24,246 nucleotides of DNA from Candidatus Latescibacterota bacterium (GTDB lineage: Bacteria > Latescibacterota > UBA2968 > GCA-2709665). A program made the translations under genes and the position numbers. The stretch's first letter is position 1; every line of letters starts with the position of its first letter. This document shows, one piece after another, positions 21,496-24,246 of the stretch. The stretch is taken from positions 1-24,246 of the forward strand of contig JAAXHE010000184.1 in NCBI GenBank assembly GCA_012271065.1. Direction: 5' to 3'. Under the pieces are notes generated by a model. That model saw only the letters and a program-made list of their open reading frames with translations. It was not told the DNA's origin and ran no database searches.

Positions 21496-23910
21496 ATGGT
21501 CACCGCCGACATGATAACCGGACTGGATGGCGCCTGCATACCCGCTCTCGAAACGCCAATGAGCCGGCGCTATCTGCGGATTGCGCAGAAGTGGTGTCCC
21601 ACCGCGCTGAGCTATTTTGAGGATTGGGATGGGCGTCCCGGCTGCGGGCATTTCTTTGGCGGTGTCCATTGGTACGGTATCGAGACGGCGGTCCCGCTGC
21701 ACGCCCTGGCCGCGCTGAGTACGTCGCCGGAATACGACGAGAATACCACGGGATTGTCGATTGACAGCCTCCGGGAAGTTGTGATCAAGGCCATACGATA
21801 CCTGTGTTTGACGCACGATACGGGCCCCGGGGAATGTCTGCGGCCGAACACGGGGCTGGGAATGCCGAGGTCCTGGGGCACGAAATGGGGGGAACGGGGC
21901 CGGGGGTTCTTCCCTGAAAGCCAGTGCGGCGGGACCGTTGCGAATATGACCTCTGCCGCCCTGATGTTGCAGCCGTACGTGGACGACGAAACGCGGACGA
22001 TGCTGGCGGAAATCTGCCTGGACTATCTCGAACGGTTCGGAGAGATGGCGCCGAAGAGCGGGGTCTTCGCCGATACGCAGATGGAGGAGAACGCGTGGAC
22101 GGCGCACGGTCTGGCGGCATGCTATCTGTTTCTGTCCGGACACGGGCAGGCGGAAGCGTGGGAAACCTGCGCCCGTCGATGGATGTTTTCGGCCTGCGCG
22201 GTCCCGCAGGACCGGTTCAACGAGGGCGCGCTGGAATCGGGGTCCAAGGCCGCGGCGTTGACGGGGAAGACGTTCACCACGCTGCCGGACTACATGGCCG
22301 AGAACCACGGAATGGTTCACCCGGGCTACACCGCTTCGGGGGTACAGTCAGTGGCCAGCCTGGGACTGCTCTACCGGATGTACGGAAGGATCGAACCTCC
22401 GGAGGCCTACTGGAACCGGCAGCGGGTCTACGATGCGATCAAGCTGCTGACGGACGCGACCGGATCGGCCATGCCGACACAGGGGATGGACCGCCTCTAT
22501 CTGGGAGAACAACACGTGCTGCACGCATCGGCATATCTGTTTCTGAAAGACCCGGATGCGGGGTATTTCGAGGAGGTCTCGCTCGCGCTCAGAGAAAAGA
22601 AACAGGAAGGGAACGGAGGGCGGCTGATCGATCCCGTAATTGCCGACACATGCCACGAGGTGGAAGATCCAATGGAAATCAAGGAATCGGAGATGATTGC
22701 CGGTATCGTCAAACCCTACCTCCTGCACCGGATTATGGATGCGGAGGCGCCGGCGCCCGCGTCGGAAGCGGAGATTGCGGCGAAGTTCAACGGCGTCCGG
22801 GTTTTCCCTCATTCCGGGTTCGTGCATCATCGACACACGAAGGGCCAGAATTCCCTGTCCTGGCGAAACTACGTGATGGCGCTGCCGTTCACGCGCGATG
22901 GTGTGCATACGATAGGGCCCAGCCGTTGGAGCCTGCTGGCCAACGTCACGGTGAGGGATCGGCCGGGAAGCCAGAATCTTCGCGTTATGCGGATCAACCA
23001 AAAGGACGACGGGTTCGCGGCGCTCATGGAAAACGACCGGGCCCAGGACACGATCCGGCAGCGCGTGCTGTGCTGCTCGCTTCCGGATGGCCGGATGGTG
23101 TGCAGCGAACGGCTCGTGGCGCTGCGGGATTGTACGGTGGAGAGGTTGGACCAGGGATTCATCAGGGTGGTCAACGAAAACTTCCCCCTGGTCGGCGGCG
23201 CGTGCGACGGCAAGCGTATTCTGTATCACCCCGAAGGAACGGAGACGTTTCCCGGGTTTCCGAGCAAAGACCCCGACGACGACGTCGTGTTCGACCTGCG
23301 CGACCCGGGCTGGCTGAACGTGGACGATCAACTGGGGATCGTGTTCACGGGGACGGGCGGGACCCGCTATCTGAACCGTCACCATTTCCCGCCTTTCAGC
23401 TTCAGGGCGGTCGCGGACGATCTGTTCCTCAGCCTGGATGAAACGGCCAAGGAATACCGGGCCAGAGCGCAGGTTGGCGCGCTCGCCATACTGATCTGCC
23501 CCGAGCAGCCGCACGAGGAAACGCCGGACCAGTTTCTAACGGTCACCGAGTCGTCCGAAGATACCGTCTGTGTACTCGTGGACGGCTACCTGTGCGCAGG
23601 TAACTTCGGGGCGGAGCGGAGTGTATGCGCGTTTGCAACAGAGATTGAGCATCCGGTACCGGTTTTTGGAAGCACGACGCGCGTTTCCGGACGGCGCGTC
23701 GAGTATTCGACGCCCATCGAGGGCGGCGAGGCAGTTTACGCGAAGGAAGTCATGAAGGTCCGGTGCGACGGGGACATTCGCATCGAAGTCGTACCCGGCG
23801 GGGACGCGTACATCACCAATGAAGCGGGGCGAAGGGTGGATGTGAATATTCTGAAAGACGGGAAAGTACGGGACATGGGGATGGAAGCGGCACAGGTGGC
23901 GCGCATCTGA
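21496..23910 (+). CDS. Uncharacterised large protein resembling toroid/sandwich polysaccharide lyases or hydrolases
   Basis: An 804-residue protein without signal peptide. Residues about 20-370 are helix-rich with features of an (alpha/alpha)-toroid (FFGGVHWYGIETAVPLHALA, ENAWTAHGLAACYLFL, MAENHGMVHPGYTASG). From about 420 to 800 it is beta-rich (GVRVFPHSGFVHHRH, SLSWRNYVMALPF, QRVLCCSLPDGRMVC, LNVDDQLGIVFTGTGG), as in heparinase II/III- and chondroitin-lyase-like enzymes. The MAENHGMVHPGY segment with neighbouring Asn-His and Tyr is a candidate active site by analogy only. The start at 21496 has AGAGGA about 10 bases upstream; in-frame ATGs at 21511 and 21559 have no better site. It is separated from the amidohydrolase pair by 160 bases and could share its transcript. 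A palindromic element follows 93 bases after the stop. Confidence 0.72.
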   Translation: MVTADMITGLDGACIPALETPMSRRYLRIAQKWCPTALSYFEDWDGRPGCGHFFGGVHWYGIETAVPLHALAALSTSPEYDENTTGLSIDSLREVVIKAIRYLCLTHDTGPGECLRPNTGLGMPRSWGTKWGERGRGFFPESQCGGTVANMTSAALMLQPYVDDETRTMLAEICLDYLERFGEMAPKSGVFADTQMEENAWTAHGLAACYLFLSGHGQAEAWETCARRWMFSACAVPQDRFNEGALESGSKAAALTGKTFTTLPDYMAENHGMVHPGYTASGVQSVASLGLLYRMYGRIEPPEAYWNRQRVYDAIKLLTDATGSAMPTQGMDRLYLGEQHVLHASAYLFLKDPDAGYFEEVSLALREKKQEGNGGRLIDPVIADTCHEVEDPMEIKESEMIAGIVKPYLLHRIMDAEAPAPASEAEIAAKFNGVRVFPHSGFVHHRHTKGQNSLSWRNYVMALPFTRDGVHTIGPSRWSLLANVTVRDRPGSQNLRVMRINQKDDGFAALMENDRAQDTIRQRVLCCSLPDGRMVCSERLVALRDCTVERLDQGFIRVVNENFPLVGGACDGKRILYHPEGTETFPGFPSKDPDDDVVFDLRDPGWLNVDDQLGIVFTGTGGTRYLNRHHFPPFSFRAVADDLFLSLDETAKEYRARAQVGALAILICPEQPHEETPDQFLTVTESSEDTVCVLVDGYLCAGNFGAERSVCAFATEIEHPVPVFGSTTRVSGRRVEYSTPIEGGEAVYAKEVMKVRCDGDIRIEVVPGGDAYITNEAGRRVDVNILKDGKVRDMGMEAAQVARI

Positions 23911-24002
23911 TGTCCGGATAGGGACTCAGGCAAATCAGTCGATGGTGTTTATCCGCAATTCGAAGAAAGATTACCTTTGAATTGGCCACAAAGAGCCTGA
24001 AT

Positions 24003-24133
24003 GCGGGTAGAGGGTAGAGGGAAGACGGTAGAAGAAACCCTTGCCCGCTACTCTAATTCTTCTTGCCTCCGGCAGGATAAGAAACTCCACAAGGCAGGAA
24101 ATCTCTCCCCTCTACCGTCTCCCGTCTACCCGC
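24003..24133. repeat. Long palindromic element, copy 2
   Basis: An imperfect palindrome of 131 bases: outer GCGGGTAG/CTACCCGC (24003-24010, 24126-24133) and inner AGACGGTAGA (24023-24032) with TCTACCGTCT (24111-24120), both perfect. It shares CACAAGGCAGG-x-AATCTCTCCC with copy 1 at 18819. The inner arm differs from copy 1 (GGTAGA versus GGGAGA) with a matching change on the other side. Nothing else is evident in 23911-24246. Confidence 0.65.
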
Positions 24134-24246
24134 TTCTAAGGGGCCAGGGGGAAGGGTCCCGAACACGTCCAGTGACCTTAGGCGACCTGGAACTTCGACG
24201 TCAATTCGCTTTCGTTTTTCTATCCTGAATAATTCATAAAAAAGGT

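Noticed and set aside
21425..21514. A 29-codon GTG-started frame just before the 804-residue gene
   Set aside because: The peptide looks vaguely coding-like (GLKPSYEEALRSHRVEDID) but has no ribosome-binding site, overlaps the next start and has no supporting homology that I can name.
22348..23514. A 388-codon minus-strand frame in the last large gene
   Set aside because: It is antisense to an 804-residue frame with good coding character; no motif or ribosome-binding site supports it.
1..24246. CRISPR arrays, tRNA or rRNA genes
   Set aside because: No regularly spaced direct repeats of CRISPR length, no cloverleaf with a TTC-x-A-x-x-C arm and no rRNA-like stretch were noticed on either strand.

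Overview
The window is GC-rich, dense in genes, and carries no tRNA or rRNA that I can see. It combines several phytanoyl-CoA-dioxygenase-like (PhyH) enzymes, a formylglycine sulfatase, a sarcosine/dimethylglycine dehydrogenase-like flavoprotein, large uncharacterised glycan-enzyme-like proteins and many small intergenic palindromes. That repertoire resembles environmental, often marine or sponge-associated, bacteria of the Latescibacterota/Poribacteria type. This placement is an inference from gene content; there is no marker gene here to prove it.

Layout. Positions 1-1130 hold a mazEF-type toxin-antitoxin pair on the minus strand, with a palindromic operator/promoter and a terminator, followed by two copies of a short hairpin repeat. 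Positions 1128-3578 (minus) encode a two-part FAD oxidoreductase/GcvT-like enzyme. Divergent from it, 3807-4442 (plus) encodes a 1-Cys peroxiredoxin with its own terminator. A minus-strand cluster follows (8047 down to 4547): a canonical PhyH dioxygenase, an unusual double-PhyH protein and a HAD hydrolase. Divergent from that cluster is a plus-strand pair, a sulfatase (8398-9786) and a thiamine-diphosphate enzyme (9806-11440). Positions 11536-12603 carry two paralogous small lipoproteins with a C-terminal remnant of a third between them. An AAA ATPase/DUF4143 gene (12776-13936) begins directly at an AT-rich inverted repeat. Converging on it is a minus-strand set: methyltransferase, hisI, hisG (16110 down to 14061).

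The right third (17006-23910, plus) is an uncharacterised four-gene block. It has two large cytoplasmic proteins with the look of alpha/alpha-toroid plus beta-sandwich carbohydrate-active enzymes, flanking a translationally coupled pair of TIM-barrel amidohydrolases. One of that pair keeps all expected metal ligands and the other has lost nearly all of them. The long intergenic stretches here (16518-17005, 18767-19689, 23911-24246) contain no convincing genes but are full of palindromic, tandem and MITE-like repeats.

How the genes may work together: oxidative demethylation with one-carbon transfer (the FAD/GcvT enzyme), Fe(II)/2-oxoglutarate hydroxylation (PhyH), desulfation (sulfatase) and carbon-carbon chemistry (ThDP enzyme, amidohydrolases) together suggest catabolism of methylated, sulfated or otherwise decorated small molecules or glycans. 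The substrates cannot be read from the sequence. The most unusual items are the double-PhyH protein, whose first domain has lost both iron-binding histidines and whose second has an HxA rather than HxD motif; the active/inactive amidohydrolase pair; and a five-copy hairpin family with compensatory stem changes.
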